The notes under the pieces were generated by a model. That model was not told where the DNA came from, searched no databases, and saw nothing but the letters and a program-made list of their open reading frames with translations. A program made the translations under genes and the position numbers. Of a stretch of 64,000 nt of DNA, positions 50,670 to 61,994 are shown piece by piece. Source of the stretch: Antennarius striatus (taxonomy: Eukaryota; Chordata; Actinopteri; Lophiiformes; Antennariidae); contig NC_090780.1 of NCBI RefSeq assembly GCF_040054535.1, positions 13,654,501 to 13,718,500 of the forward strand, written 5' to 3'. Position 1 is the first letter of the stretch. Every line of letters starts with the position of its first letter.

Positions 50670-53578
50670 CGAATGTGTGAAATACCTCTGTCAGTAAAGA
50701 TGAACTGAGGTTCAGACTAGAAAGGGCATCTAGAATGGGGACAGTCAACTGCGTGTTGACCTGGAGTAAAGCGCTGAACAGAACAAGATCAAAATAGCAC
50801 AATAAGAAGCACTGAAATGACACAAGAAGCGCAAGAGCCACAAACATGTAGCAGAGGTTTGCTGTACACACTTTAGCTTTCTGGCTATATCACTATGCTG
50901 GGAATCTTCCAAAATCTCTCCCAGGCTGGTGATGATGTCACACTGAATCTCCACCGGTGCCACTGACACGAGCTCCATGAGCTTTGCTGCCAACTCCTGC
51001 AATTAACAAGCCACATGGGGGGGTGGGGTTACCATTTAGGAATTTTAGCAATAATTAAAGGAGGAACACGTGATGACAGGTTTTAACGAAAGAGATCAGA
51101 AAAAGTAAAATCACTTGCAACAATGACACAGGCTGTGATGACTGTTTATGTGACAAGACGTGTCATCATAGAAATTACTACCTTGCTGTCCACAACTCTG
51201 TCTAGCCATTTAAGCTGGTTAATAATTACGTGTGGAATACTGAGCCCATTGTCTCCACTGCTGTGAAAAACAGAAAAAAAGATTACACAGAAAATAAAAC
51301 ATGTAATAATTTACAATAAAGTGTAAAATTAACTCTTGAAATGCTGACCCATCAAGCATGAACTCAGGAAGTTTCTCCAGCAAGGTGTTGATGATGAAAG
51401 TCTGCGTGGAAGAGACAAATAGATTAGGCAGGTTAAACACACTTGAACAACATGCAGATACCTCTGGAAAAACATTTTATATTCAATTTCTGAGTTATAT
51501 CATCAAAGAGCTGCTGTATTTGTGTTTGGTTACAGGAATACCTCACCCTACGTCGCTAACTGGTTCCAGGAGACACGACGTAAATAGAAAAACAAGGTAT
51601 TTTGAATTGTTTCCAGCCTAAACCGAAAATAACCATTCCCAGTTCTGTTCCGTACTTTATTAATTATTGCATTTCCAATAATATTTGGTTACAAATTGAT
51701 TTTAAGCTTACAAATAAATTTTATTTTTCAATATATCACAGTAAAATAATCTGAATTCAGGAATACAATTTGGGGATTCATTCATTCATTTTCTTCCGCT
51801 TTATCCACCGTAGCGGGGAGCTGGAGACTCTCCTAGCTGACATAGGGCGTGAAACGGGGGAAACTCCAGGCATGACGCCAGTGTGCCGTGGAGCCACACA
51901 CGAAGATAGACAACCACGCACACACACACACACACTCACTCCTCCGGGCAATTTGGGACTGGTCAATTAACTTGAAGCGCATATTTTTGGAGGTGGGAGG
52001 AAGCCAGAGAACCCGGAGAGAACCCACGCAGACACGGGGAGAGCACGCAAACAGAGCAGGACTCGAACCCGGAACCTTCTTGTTGTGCGGCGACAGCGCT
52101 ACTCAAAACGACGTAGGCCCAGGTTTACCTATAATTACAAAAAAGCCTACCTGTAGCATTTCAATTCCCAACAGCATGCGTAGCAGGCTTTCCTGGAACG
52201 AGTTGACACCACTGCAACACAATGGAGAAGGGTATGTCTCACCATGTGCACCTTGACTAAAGCCTATCACAGCTCGCTGGCCTCATAAATTCAAGTGCAT
52301 ACGAAAGTATCTATTGATAAAGTGTGTGGTTTGTTTATAAAAATTACCCAGATTCCCCATCAGACAACCGTGGGACACAAGGAAGAAGGCAGTTCTTAAA
52401 TTGCTCTGGATCCTCAATATAGGATTCCAATCCAGTGATGAACTCCTGTATAATCTGAGAAATTAACTGTAAATGGATGATTTTTTGATACTCAGTGCTT
52501 GTAGGGAGATTGTGTCCTACTCACCCCTGGGTACCTGGGACTCCTCTGTAGTTGCTTCTGCAACCTTTTTTGAAAAACCACTTGGTTAACAGCTGGAGGA
52601 GAAAAGATTAAGACCAGGAAAGCAATAAATGGAAAATGTTTTTTTCAATAAATGAGCTATTACAATCAGAAACCTGAACTGAATGCATTTACCAATCTCA
52701 TTGGACTTGGCTCCCCGTTTCAATGTGACACCTGCCTCTTGAAGAAAGAGACCAAAAACACTTTTATTTGTCTCTTCTGGAACAGGTTCCTTTGACTGAC
52801 GAGCAGCACTGCGACTCCTCTTTACCTCTGCAGTAAGAAAAGTATTCATTTTTAAAAGAACAATATTCTGCAAAAAAACTGGGCACCGCTGAGGTGCCAC
52901 CAAATCCCCCAAATTGCTTCAGGGGAATCGGCTTTGTGCCTTTTACTTAATCGATCTCTTCACTCGCATATGTACAAGCACTTAATGACTGTGCGTGTGC
53001 ATGGAAGCCTACAGGTGAGTGATATATATGTGATATATGCTCAAAATGTAAAAGCAATTTTCCTTCAGGGATCAAAAAAGTATCATTCCCCTCTTTATTG
53101 AGGATAACTTTTTACCCATCCATCATCAGCTCTGATAGAAGCGTGGGTTGACATTACACAGGATGACGTCAGAAGGCTGTGCCAATCCATGAGGACGAAA
53201 ATTATGGTCGTAATCAATTCTGATGTGGACACACTAATAAGTACCTGTGTAAAATATAGTACACTGAGTTGAGTCATCTGAGAAATTTAAGGCAACAATG
53301 CTTTGCTTTCATTACAAATTAATTTAAGACAATAATAATAATAATAATCAAATTACTATAATGACATAAAGTACTAAACTTTTTCAAAGCGACAACTGTG
53401 AGTTAAAATTGCTGAGTGCAGTTAAGGTAATGTTTTTTGAGAAGCTCGGATTCTGGACAGTCTGCCAGGGAAAGTCACGGACATTGTTCAGAACTACAGG
53501 AGTTAAATGAAACTTACTGGAGCTAGCATCAGTTCCCTCTCCTTTATCCACAGAAGACTTTCGCTTTTTGCGCATCAT
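39017..53578 (-). CDS. fancd2: FANCD2, complete coding region, 43 exons
   Basis: Fanconi anaemia group D2 protein: with FANCI it forms the clamp that is monoubiquitinated at stalled forks and directs crosslink repair in the nucleus. Exons, 5' to 3': 53518-53578, 52693-52827, 52525-52592, 52348-52454, 52151-52211, 51349-51401, 51182-51260, 50872-50996, 50686-50773, 50434-50538, 50246-50346, 49997-50108, 49829-49864, 49189-49335, 48915-49049, 48698-48829, 48456-48563, 48247-48356, 48099-48153, 47388-47507, 46249-46322, 46000-46125, 45769-45869, 45252-45367, 45037-45145, 44830-44928, 44649-44743, 44425-44574, 44177-44293, 43848-43976, 43555-43673, 43314-43424, 43090-43220, 42916-43015, 42136-42258, 41893-41998, 41597-41668, 41394-41432, 41230-41304, 41007-41081, 40674-40820, 40497-40595, 39017-39103. 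Every border is GT-AG, phases agree and the total is 4338 nt (about 1445 aa; human 1451). Matches to the vertebrate family include [20 protein letters not shown] and [13 protein letters not shown], and the acidic tail ends NDSDST. The ATG follows an acceptor directly, so an upstream non-coding exon is expected. A second ATG follows at once. Confidence 0.96.
39849..40480 (-). mobile_element. 5'-truncated LINE fragment in the last fancd2 intron
   Basis: A continuous minus-strand frame of about 194 aa (39876-40460) resembles the C-terminal part of a LINE reverse-transcriptase protein: [40 protein letters not shown] and [13 protein letters not shown]. The 3' end, GTGGCGACCCCTGAATGGG then AAAGCCGAAAGGAGAAGAAG, is shared with the copies at 55318-55375 and 57120-57952. 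It lies in the intron between fancd2 exons 42 and 43, in the sense orientation. The clade is not assigned. Confidence 0.88.
46368..47341. mobile_element. hAT MITE in fancd2 intron 20, exact 8-bp target duplication
   Basis: 974 bp flanked by GTCTAAGT at 46360-46367 and 47342-47349. The ends are inverted: CAGGGATTCCCAAAGTGT on the left, and CAGCGGTTCCCACACTTTTC on the right when read on the other strand. The interior keeps a short remnant of a ZBED-type transposase start (frame reading [11 protein letters not shown] near 46905-46945) but no transposase core. The left arm contains a GC-rich hairpin. Confidence 0.9.
48247..48356 (-). other. fancd2: fancd2 exon 18, monoubiquitination-site exon
   Basis: Starts [14 protein letters not shown]. 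The lysine in VIRKQ is residue 560 in my translation (codon 48330-48332) and aligns with human K561, the ubiquitin acceptor. The preceding exon 17 (48456-48563) holds QQIRRLFH, the position of the human PIP-box-like motif QQIRKLFY. Confidence 0.9.
49375..49565. mobile_element. Tc1-like MITE in fancd2 intron 13
   Basis: 191 bp between TA at 49373-49374 and TA at 49566-49567. Its inverted ends are CACTACCAGCCAAATGTCTG and, on the other strand, CACTACCAGCCAAAAGGTTG, both followed by GACACA. These are typical teleost Tc1 ends. The right arm contains no coding sequence. It sits about 40 nt upstream of the exon 14 acceptor. Confidence 0.88.
50599..50670. repeat. (GT)n-(GC)n microsatellite next to a splice donor
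   Basis: About 62 nt of GT repeat followed by 10 nt of GC repeat. It begins 15 nt inside fancd2 intron 9 on the gene's strand, close to the exon 9 donor at 50685. Confidence 0.97.
51775..52105 (-). repeat. Teleost dispersed repeat, reversed copy in fancd2 intron 5
   Basis: Reversed copy of the 16141-16512 family: TTCATTCATTTTCTTCCGCT at the left, then GGGGAGCTGGAGACTC, CAATTTGGGACTGGTCAATT and GCGGCGACAGCGCTAC near the right end. It ends about 45 nt from fancd2 exon 5. Confidence 0.85.
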
Positions 53579-54981
53579 CTGAGAAACATAAGTCAAACGG
53601 ATGTTGTTAGTTCATGCTAACGCGTACAGGGGGAAAAACCAAGCTAACAAGTATCAGTGTTGACTTAACGGGGTCCGACAGAGCGAAACAGTTGAGTTAA
53701 CATTATCTCAAACAAGCCGTAATGTAAAATTATATCCATGTCATCTTGCTGGGGTCACTCAATGTGATATAAGTGAAACATACGTTTCTTTCGAACAGGT
53801 ATCCACAGGCAGATATAAACGGAACAGCGATCAAATCAATGAGAAAACAATCTTCCGCGCCAATGTGTTTAACGCGTCATCAGCCACATTTAGGGAGCGT
53901 CTTCGTTGAGTTTATGTAAATACAAATGGCAGCGATAAATAAATGTCCGACAGGTTTTAAAATAAACAACTAAGGCAACTACAAATATTTATATGCATAT
54001 ATTTAAAATGATAGATGTATCAATTTCTGGAATATTTTTGCTGTCCTTAGTTTACCGTCACGGTGGTTACAACATATTACCCACAGTCTCTAATTTTGTA
54101 GCACCGGGCGGCCTGTTTTATGAACCCTTCTGCTCTTGTTGGGCGGTGTTAAAACTCGTTTCACTTTGTTATCGTCCTTCAGGATACGCGGTGTAATAAA
54201 ACGTTCACGATTTCAAAGCGTCGTAAAAGTGCAACTACATCAAAGAGTGTAGACTTTACGAAGATGGTCTATTCCCACTTGGTTCTGCGGTTCACCGTGT
54301 TCATACAATGCGTGAAGTTCACGTCCCCTCTTCAGTGTTAATAACTGCTCACATCATACTCTGATGCCGTAGAAAATTGCTTGAATAATATTAATAATAT
54401 AAATATTAATATTTCAGACTTGCACCCGCCAGAAGCAACAGCAGAGTGACCGTTTAGCCTAACCAACCGGTTATTACTTTCAGCGGACTGCTTTGCAGCC
54501 TAGTCACACGAACGTGTTTGTGTAGTTTATTACACACTAATAGAATAAACTCCAGCCACACCAACACGTTTGTCAGATGTTGCTTTGTTCTAAAAAGCAA
54601 ATACAGGAAATAGCATCGTAGAAATTGCGAGAAATATTATATTAATAAATAGTGAAAATATGGCATAATGGGGCAAAATGTTGACTGGCTGCATCAGAAT
54701 TATTCTCAGTAATTTTTTATTATTTAAAGATTTTGGCTCGCTCACCTAGTTCCATTTTTATTAAATATATTAAATTTTTACTAAATAACTTTTGGGCTTT
54801 CTGCATGTTTTGCTAAAATTTAGCGTCCAAACTGACCAACTCGCAGGATGCATGGAGATAACTATCTTGGCAGGAAGCTCTTCGGTGACTCTAAGGCTGC
54901 TTGAAGCCTCTCAGGAGACAGAGACCGGAGACACCGCTGTCCATTCTGAGACAACGAGCAAAGGGAGCAAGTGCTAGAAGA
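53579..54981. promoter_or_regulatory. Shared upstream interval of fancd2 and gpx1
   Basis: 1.4 kb between the two divergent coding starts. It should contain the first non-coding exon of fancd2, the gpx1 5' UTR and both promoters. No open frame of note is present. The fancd2-proximal third contains several CpGs, while the gpx1-proximal part (54360-54800) is AT-rich. Confidence 0.6.
53853..53864 (-). promoter_or_regulatory. Candidate E2F/CCAAT site upstream of fancd2
   Basis: On the minus strand the sequence is ATTGGCGCGGAA, an E2F-like TTGGCGCG overlapping an inverted CCAAT box, about 275 nt upstream of the fancd2 ATG. E2F control would suit an S-phase repair gene; the site itself is only a motif match. 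Confidence 0.35.
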
Positions 54982-56611
54982 ATGGCTGCCAAATTTTACG
55001 ATCTCGAAGCTAAACTCCTAACAGGAGAAGCGTTTAAATTCTCATCCTTACAGGGGAAAGTTGTCCTCATTGAGAATGTTGCGTCTCTCTGAGGTACGAC
55101 TGTCAGGGATTACACTCAGATGAACGAGCTCCACGATCGTTACGCCGGTCAGGGGCTCGTTATCCTGGGAGTGCCCTGCAACCAGTTCGGCCATCAGGTG
55201 AGTCGATGACCGTCAGATTTCATGCCTGTCCTGCCAAGAACAACTGGGACACGAACAGTTTTTATTTTTATTACCTTTTGTATTTATTTTAAATATTTCA
55301 CTTATTTCGAGACTTCTTTCTTCATTTCCTTTCGGCTTTTCCCTTCAGGAGTCGCCACAGCGAATCAATTTTGTGGCTAAAATATTTTAATGTAACGACG
55401 ACTTATAACAAAGCTAATTAAATAAAAATAGTTTTGTTTCTACTTAAAACCTTCATAAGTTCAGCTCCAAGTCGAAGGACAGGTTTTCAGGGCTTATTTT
55501 TCTGTAGTTAAACATGTCACAAACAAAAAACGACGTTTTTCAAAGAACTAATCTTTAAATTAATATTAAAGATGAAGCTGGTCGCTGTAAATAAATGGTT
55601 TAAGCAATGAAAGCTATTCAGGAATGAGGAAACAATGATGCGGTTATTCATCGACCAAAAGGCATATTGCGATGTCTGACATTGTTCTTTCTTTTTAAGT
55701 TTTCGTTTGTTAGACTTCACTGGCTACTCGGTGACTTGTTAATAATAAATGCCCACGGAGCTGATGGGTGGAGGTCTGCAGATAGAGGCGGTTTACAGCA
55801 GCCTGGGCGGGTGGAACGGGTCTGATAACGACTTAAGAGCTCTACGTAAAAACAGCCGCAACCAGTTCCTGTCCCAACGTGAGAAAGTAACCACCTGCAG
55901 AATGTGATTATATCCTGTTAAGATAGTAAAGGAAGACAACTTTTCATGGATAATCAAGAGAAAACGTGATTTGTAGAAAAGCTAGAGCATGAAAAGGCAT
56001 AATGAAGCATCAGTTTGTATGCAAAGGTTGGTGAAGCCTGAATGTCTACTTTGGACAAGATGTCAGATCGTAAGGCTCCCCTCAAAAAAAAAATCACAAA
56101 CAAAGAATTAATTGGAATGTCAAATAGAAGCATGAAGCACACTTTTTCTTTTAAAATGATCCAAGCAGTTAATGTCATCTGTAAGTCAAACGACCCTAAT
56201 TAAACTAATCAGATCAGAGAGTTGATCTATAAAATGATCTTTCTTTTTGATTTCCTGCAGGAGAACAGCAGGAATGATGAAATCCTGTTCTCTCTGAAGT
56301 ACGTCCGTCCTGGAAATGGCTTTGAGCCAAAGTTCCAGCTCCTGGAGAAGGTGGATGTGAATGGGAAGGATGCCCACCCCCTGTTTGTGTTCCTCAGGGA
56401 GAGGCTCCCACTCCCCAGCGACGATCCATCTTCCCTAATGAACGACCCCAAGTGCATCATCTGGAGCCCGGTCTGCAGGAATGATCTGTCCTGGAACTTT
56501 GAGAAGTTCCTCATTGGGCCAGATGGGGTGCCGTTCAAGCGCTACAGCAGGAGGTTCCTCACCAGCGATATCGATGGAGACATCAAGGAGCTCCTTAAAC
56601 AGGCAAACTGA
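54982..56611 (+). CDS. gpx1: Glutathione peroxidase 1, selenoprotein
   Basis: Reduces hydrogen peroxide and organic peroxides with glutathione, mainly in the cytosol. Exons are 54982-55197 and 56261-56611 (GT-AG, phase 0), about 188 aa. The ATG at 54982 has A at -3 and G at +4. Residues run [13 protein letters not shown], then [10 protein letters not shown], then TGA at 55090-55092, read as selenocysteine (U37), then [13 protein letters not shown]. The other catalytic residues are present: Q68 in PCNQFGHQ, and W150 and N151 in [13 protein letters not shown]. The pieces [24 protein letters not shown] and RRFLTSDI place it with GPX1 rather than GPX2 or GPX4. A SECIS element lies in the 3' UTR. 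Fish may have two gpx1 copies; which one this is cannot be told. It lies divergent from fancd2 and convergent with usp4. Confidence 0.94.
55090..55092 (+). other. gpx1: Selenocysteine-encoding TGA
   Basis: In-frame TGA between ENVASL and GTTVRDYTQ, exactly where all GPX1 proteins carry the active-site selenocysteine. Coding similarity continues after it, so it is not a disabling stop. Confidence 0.95.
55318..55375 (-). mobile_element. LINE 3'-end remnant in the gpx1 intron
   Basis: On the minus strand it reads GATTCGCTGTGGCGACTCCT then GAAGGGAAAAGCCGAAAGGA, the 3' end shared with the LINE copies at 39849 and 57120. It is a very short 5'-truncated insertion. Confidence 0.7.
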
Positions 56612-56734
56612 ATGGTCTTCAAAAATATTCCATCTAACTGCCACAACTTGCACCAGCTGAGCTCACCTTAACCATCGTGTTCCTTTCCAGACCACCCGTG
56701 CTCATGTGTACCTGATAGGAGGCTTTTTGGTTCA

Positions 56735-56799
56735 TTTTACTGTATGAAGACATCCTCTGAAACCAAGCTTGTGAGGAGGGTATCTGATGAAATGTAAAA
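56735..56799 (+). ncRNA. gpx1: SECIS element in gpx1 3' UTR
   Basis: Starts about 125 nt after the gpx1 stop. The basal helix can form from TTTTAC (56735-56740) and GTAAAA (56794-56799). The non-Watson-Crick quartet bases are ATGA (56744-56747) and TGAT (56785-56788). The upper helix pairs GACATCCTC with GAGGGTATC (one mismatch), and the apical AAA lies at 56760-56762, 12 nt after ATGA. This matches the eukaryotic SECIS layout. Confidence 0.88.
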
Positions 56800-56864
56800 G
56801 GCTAAATGTGTTTAGCTTCATTGGGTCCATGTAAAGCACAGCTGTGGTTTGATCTATAAAGACC

Positions 56865-56870
56865 AATAAA
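56865..56870 (+). terminator. gpx1: Poly(A) signal of gpx1
   Basis: AATAAA about 254 nt after the stop and 66 nt after the SECIS, followed by a T-rich stretch. Confidence 0.7.
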
Positions 56871-57119
56871 TCCTCTTTTCCAGCCATTGATTGTCTGCCT
56901 CTGTGATATCATAACCAGGTTGATTTCAACTCAAACACGATCTTTGAAGACCGACAATTCAGTTTTCAGTGGAACTGACAACATATTGAGGCCACATGCA
57001 AACGCCACATAGCCCTGCACAAAGGCCTTGCTTTTAATTGGTAAATTAAAGGATATTTACAATACTTCCCACTAAAGTTGAGCCAGCTTTGTTAACTGAG
57101 AGCTTTCATGAGTATTAGG

Positions 57120-57952
57120 GTGAATAGACAGTGTTTTTGTATATCTGGAGGAAGCTTATGACAGGGTGTCCAGAGAGGAACTGTGGTAATGGTTATGAGG
57201 AAGTCTGGAGTGGCAGAGAAGTATGTTAGAGCGGTGCAGGACATGTATGAGGGCAGTGGTGAGGTGTGCTGTAGGTGTGACAGAGGAGTTCAAGGTGGAG
57301 GTGGGACTGCATCAGGGATCAGCTACAGTAAGACAGTACATGTGTGTGAATGAGAGGGACCCAAGTAGAAGAGTGAGGTTACAGGGAGAAGAGATCAAGA
57401 AGGTGGAGGAAAGTGTGGAAAAGAGGTGAAGAAGCATGTACAGGCAAGATGAAACAGGTGGAGAAAAGTCAGGTGTTATGTGTGATAGAAGAGTTTCAGC
57501 TAAAATGAAAGGTGTACAAAACTGGTGAGATAAGTGATGTTGTTTGGTCTATAGACAGTGTCACTGAGGAAAAGACAGGAGACAGAGTTGAAGGTAGCAG
57601 AGATGAAGATGCTGAGGTTCTCTTTGGGAGTGACCAGGAGGGATATGATCAGGAATGAGTACATCAGAGGGACAGCACGTTAGAGGTTTTGGAGATAAAG
57701 TCAGAGAGGTCAGACTGAGATGGTTTGGACATGTCCAGTGGAAAGATAGTGAATATATTGGTAGAAGGATGCCGAGTTATGAACTGCCAGGCAGGAGGCC
57801 TAGAGGAAGACCAAAGAGGAGGTTAATGGATGTAGTGAAAGAGGACATGAAGGTAGTGTGACAAAAGAGGATGCAAAAGACAGGGTTAGATAGAGGTAAC
57901 TGATTCACTGTGGCGACCCCTGAAGGGAAAAGCCGAAAGGAGAAGAAATTTG
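57120..57952 (+). mobile_element. Internally deleted LINE copy between gpx1 and usp4
   Basis: Broken plus-strand frames show a reverse-transcriptase piece (FVYLEEAYDRVSREEL) and GLHQGSA, then, after a deletion, the C-terminal region with [12 protein letters not shown] and [13 protein letters not shown]. The 3' end GTGGCGACCCCTGAAGGG then AAAAGCCGAAAGGAGAAG matches the two other LINE pieces in this window. Stops and frameshifts are frequent. Confidence 0.88.
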
Positions 57953-59626
57953 AATTATACCCAAAACAGCCACAGAGACTTCCAGTCTTTATTTTAATTT
58001 TGAATTCAAATATTTCTTTTAAAACCAAATACTGGCAATATCAGCAATAAGATATGAGGACAATGATTTATACAACTATATTCAATTGTGATTATTTACA
58101 TCTCTTCAGTTACCATAAAGTTTGAAGTGCTTACATAATTCATGGAAAGCAGGATTTATTGAACTTGGCAGCTTAATTTTGTTTTGTCAGAGTTTCTAAT
58201 AGCATTACAGATATGATGTAAAGCTTTTCCAAGTTGTTGTCTTTTATGATTACATTTTAGGTAGTTATGTCAAACATTTAAAAAAATGACCAAATGTGAA
58301 ACAAGAGCTTTGAATCCCTTCTTATGACATGCTGTAGGCTACAAACTATCAGTAATGCCACAGACCCAGAAAACATCCGTTAACTGACACCTGGTTGCGC
58401 TAAAAGTTCCTCAGGAAGCAGAAGTGTATTCTATTTCAAAATCATTAACACTCTTACAACTCACTCTTTAAAATTATTTGTGTCTGAAGACTGGTATTGA
58501 AACAAAGGGGAATCTTAGGGACAATTATGTCACGTTTTTTGGAACATCTGAATTGTGACCACTGAATTAAAACTAGAGGATCAGATGCCTGCATTCAATG
58601 AGAATGCTGCTCAGGTTCTGTGGTCCTGACCCTATCTGACATCATGAACAAAGCACCACTTTTATACTAGTTTATTTCAATTTACTCAGTGTGCTTTGAA
58701 AATATCAAATAACATAGCAATTCAATACAGACCTGCAAGAATGTACAAGACTAACATGGACAAGCGACCGCAAATAATCTAGGGGTCAAATTGTAGCAAT
58801 CAAAATATGATTTAAGACACATAAATATGAAATGTATGACAGACAAAGCCATACAATCCATGTTTAGATACACCAGAACAGGTATGTCATGAGTTAGAGA
58901 ATTCCAAGTGCCTCCTTTTTAGGTTGAAGGAATCAAAAGGCCGCTTTTTGCATTGTGGTTACAAAAAAGGAAAATAACAAACTCCTCTCTGAGGGTCCAA
59001 GAGATAGTAGAGTCAAAACATAATTTAAAAACAACAATAACTGAACAGGGGAGTGGTTGAAAACATCTCGTGCCGTCATGACAGGATGCAGATAAGATGT
59101 GGTTCTGAACGTGACGCATACTCAGCAGGCCAGGAGCACAACCAGTCTGCAGCGGTGAAAAGCCACACTGAGAATCCACTCCAAACAGGATTCTGTCAGC
59201 AGGCACAGCAACATTTACTTTTACCTGCCAGTATCCTGCTGCATTCTAATAGTTGGTTAGTTTCATCATAATATCTTAGAAAACTTTGGTTGAAACATTT
59301 GCATTTGGCTTCTTTTTTTTTTTTGTGAATGTTGCTTTGAGCAACAGAAGCTTTGTTGTATTTAGGCATCAGAGGGCACGTCTAACATTCTGTTCATCCA
59401 GTGGGAATCTAGAATCCATTTACACCTGTCTTTGTTCCACACTAGTGAACTACCTTCAGGAATAAGTAGGAGGAAATATCTCGGGTCACTCTCCTGACAG
59501 CTGCTGGCTCCAGCTGGCTTGAGACAAAAATCAGATAAAACGAGGGAAGGTAGGGACCAATATGTTATGTGTGTGTGCATCCGAGCGTTCGTTTTTCAGT
59601 GCGTGTCCATTCCACATAGGGACTCC
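57953..59626. other. Intergenic and usp4 3' flank
   Basis: No gene recognised. Part of the right end must be the usp4 3' UTR (minus strand). A T-run lies near 59313-59324. Confidence 0.5.

Positions 59627-61994
<2,368 letters not shown>

Noticed and set aside
50587..50871. Use of the acceptor directly before GTCAACACG for fancd2 exon 9
   Set aside because: It would break the frame; the upstream acceptor at 50773/50774 restores [13 protein letters not shown], matching the human alignment.
54901..54981. N-terminal extension of gpx1 from 54901
   Set aside because: The frame opens with TTG, has no ATG, and the extension (KPLRRQRPETP) does not resemble GPX1; the ATG at 54982 fits the family start.
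55082..55092. Premature stop in gpx1 suggesting a pseudogene
   Set aside because: The TGA is at the exact selenocysteine position, coding similarity continues after it and a SECIS element follows.
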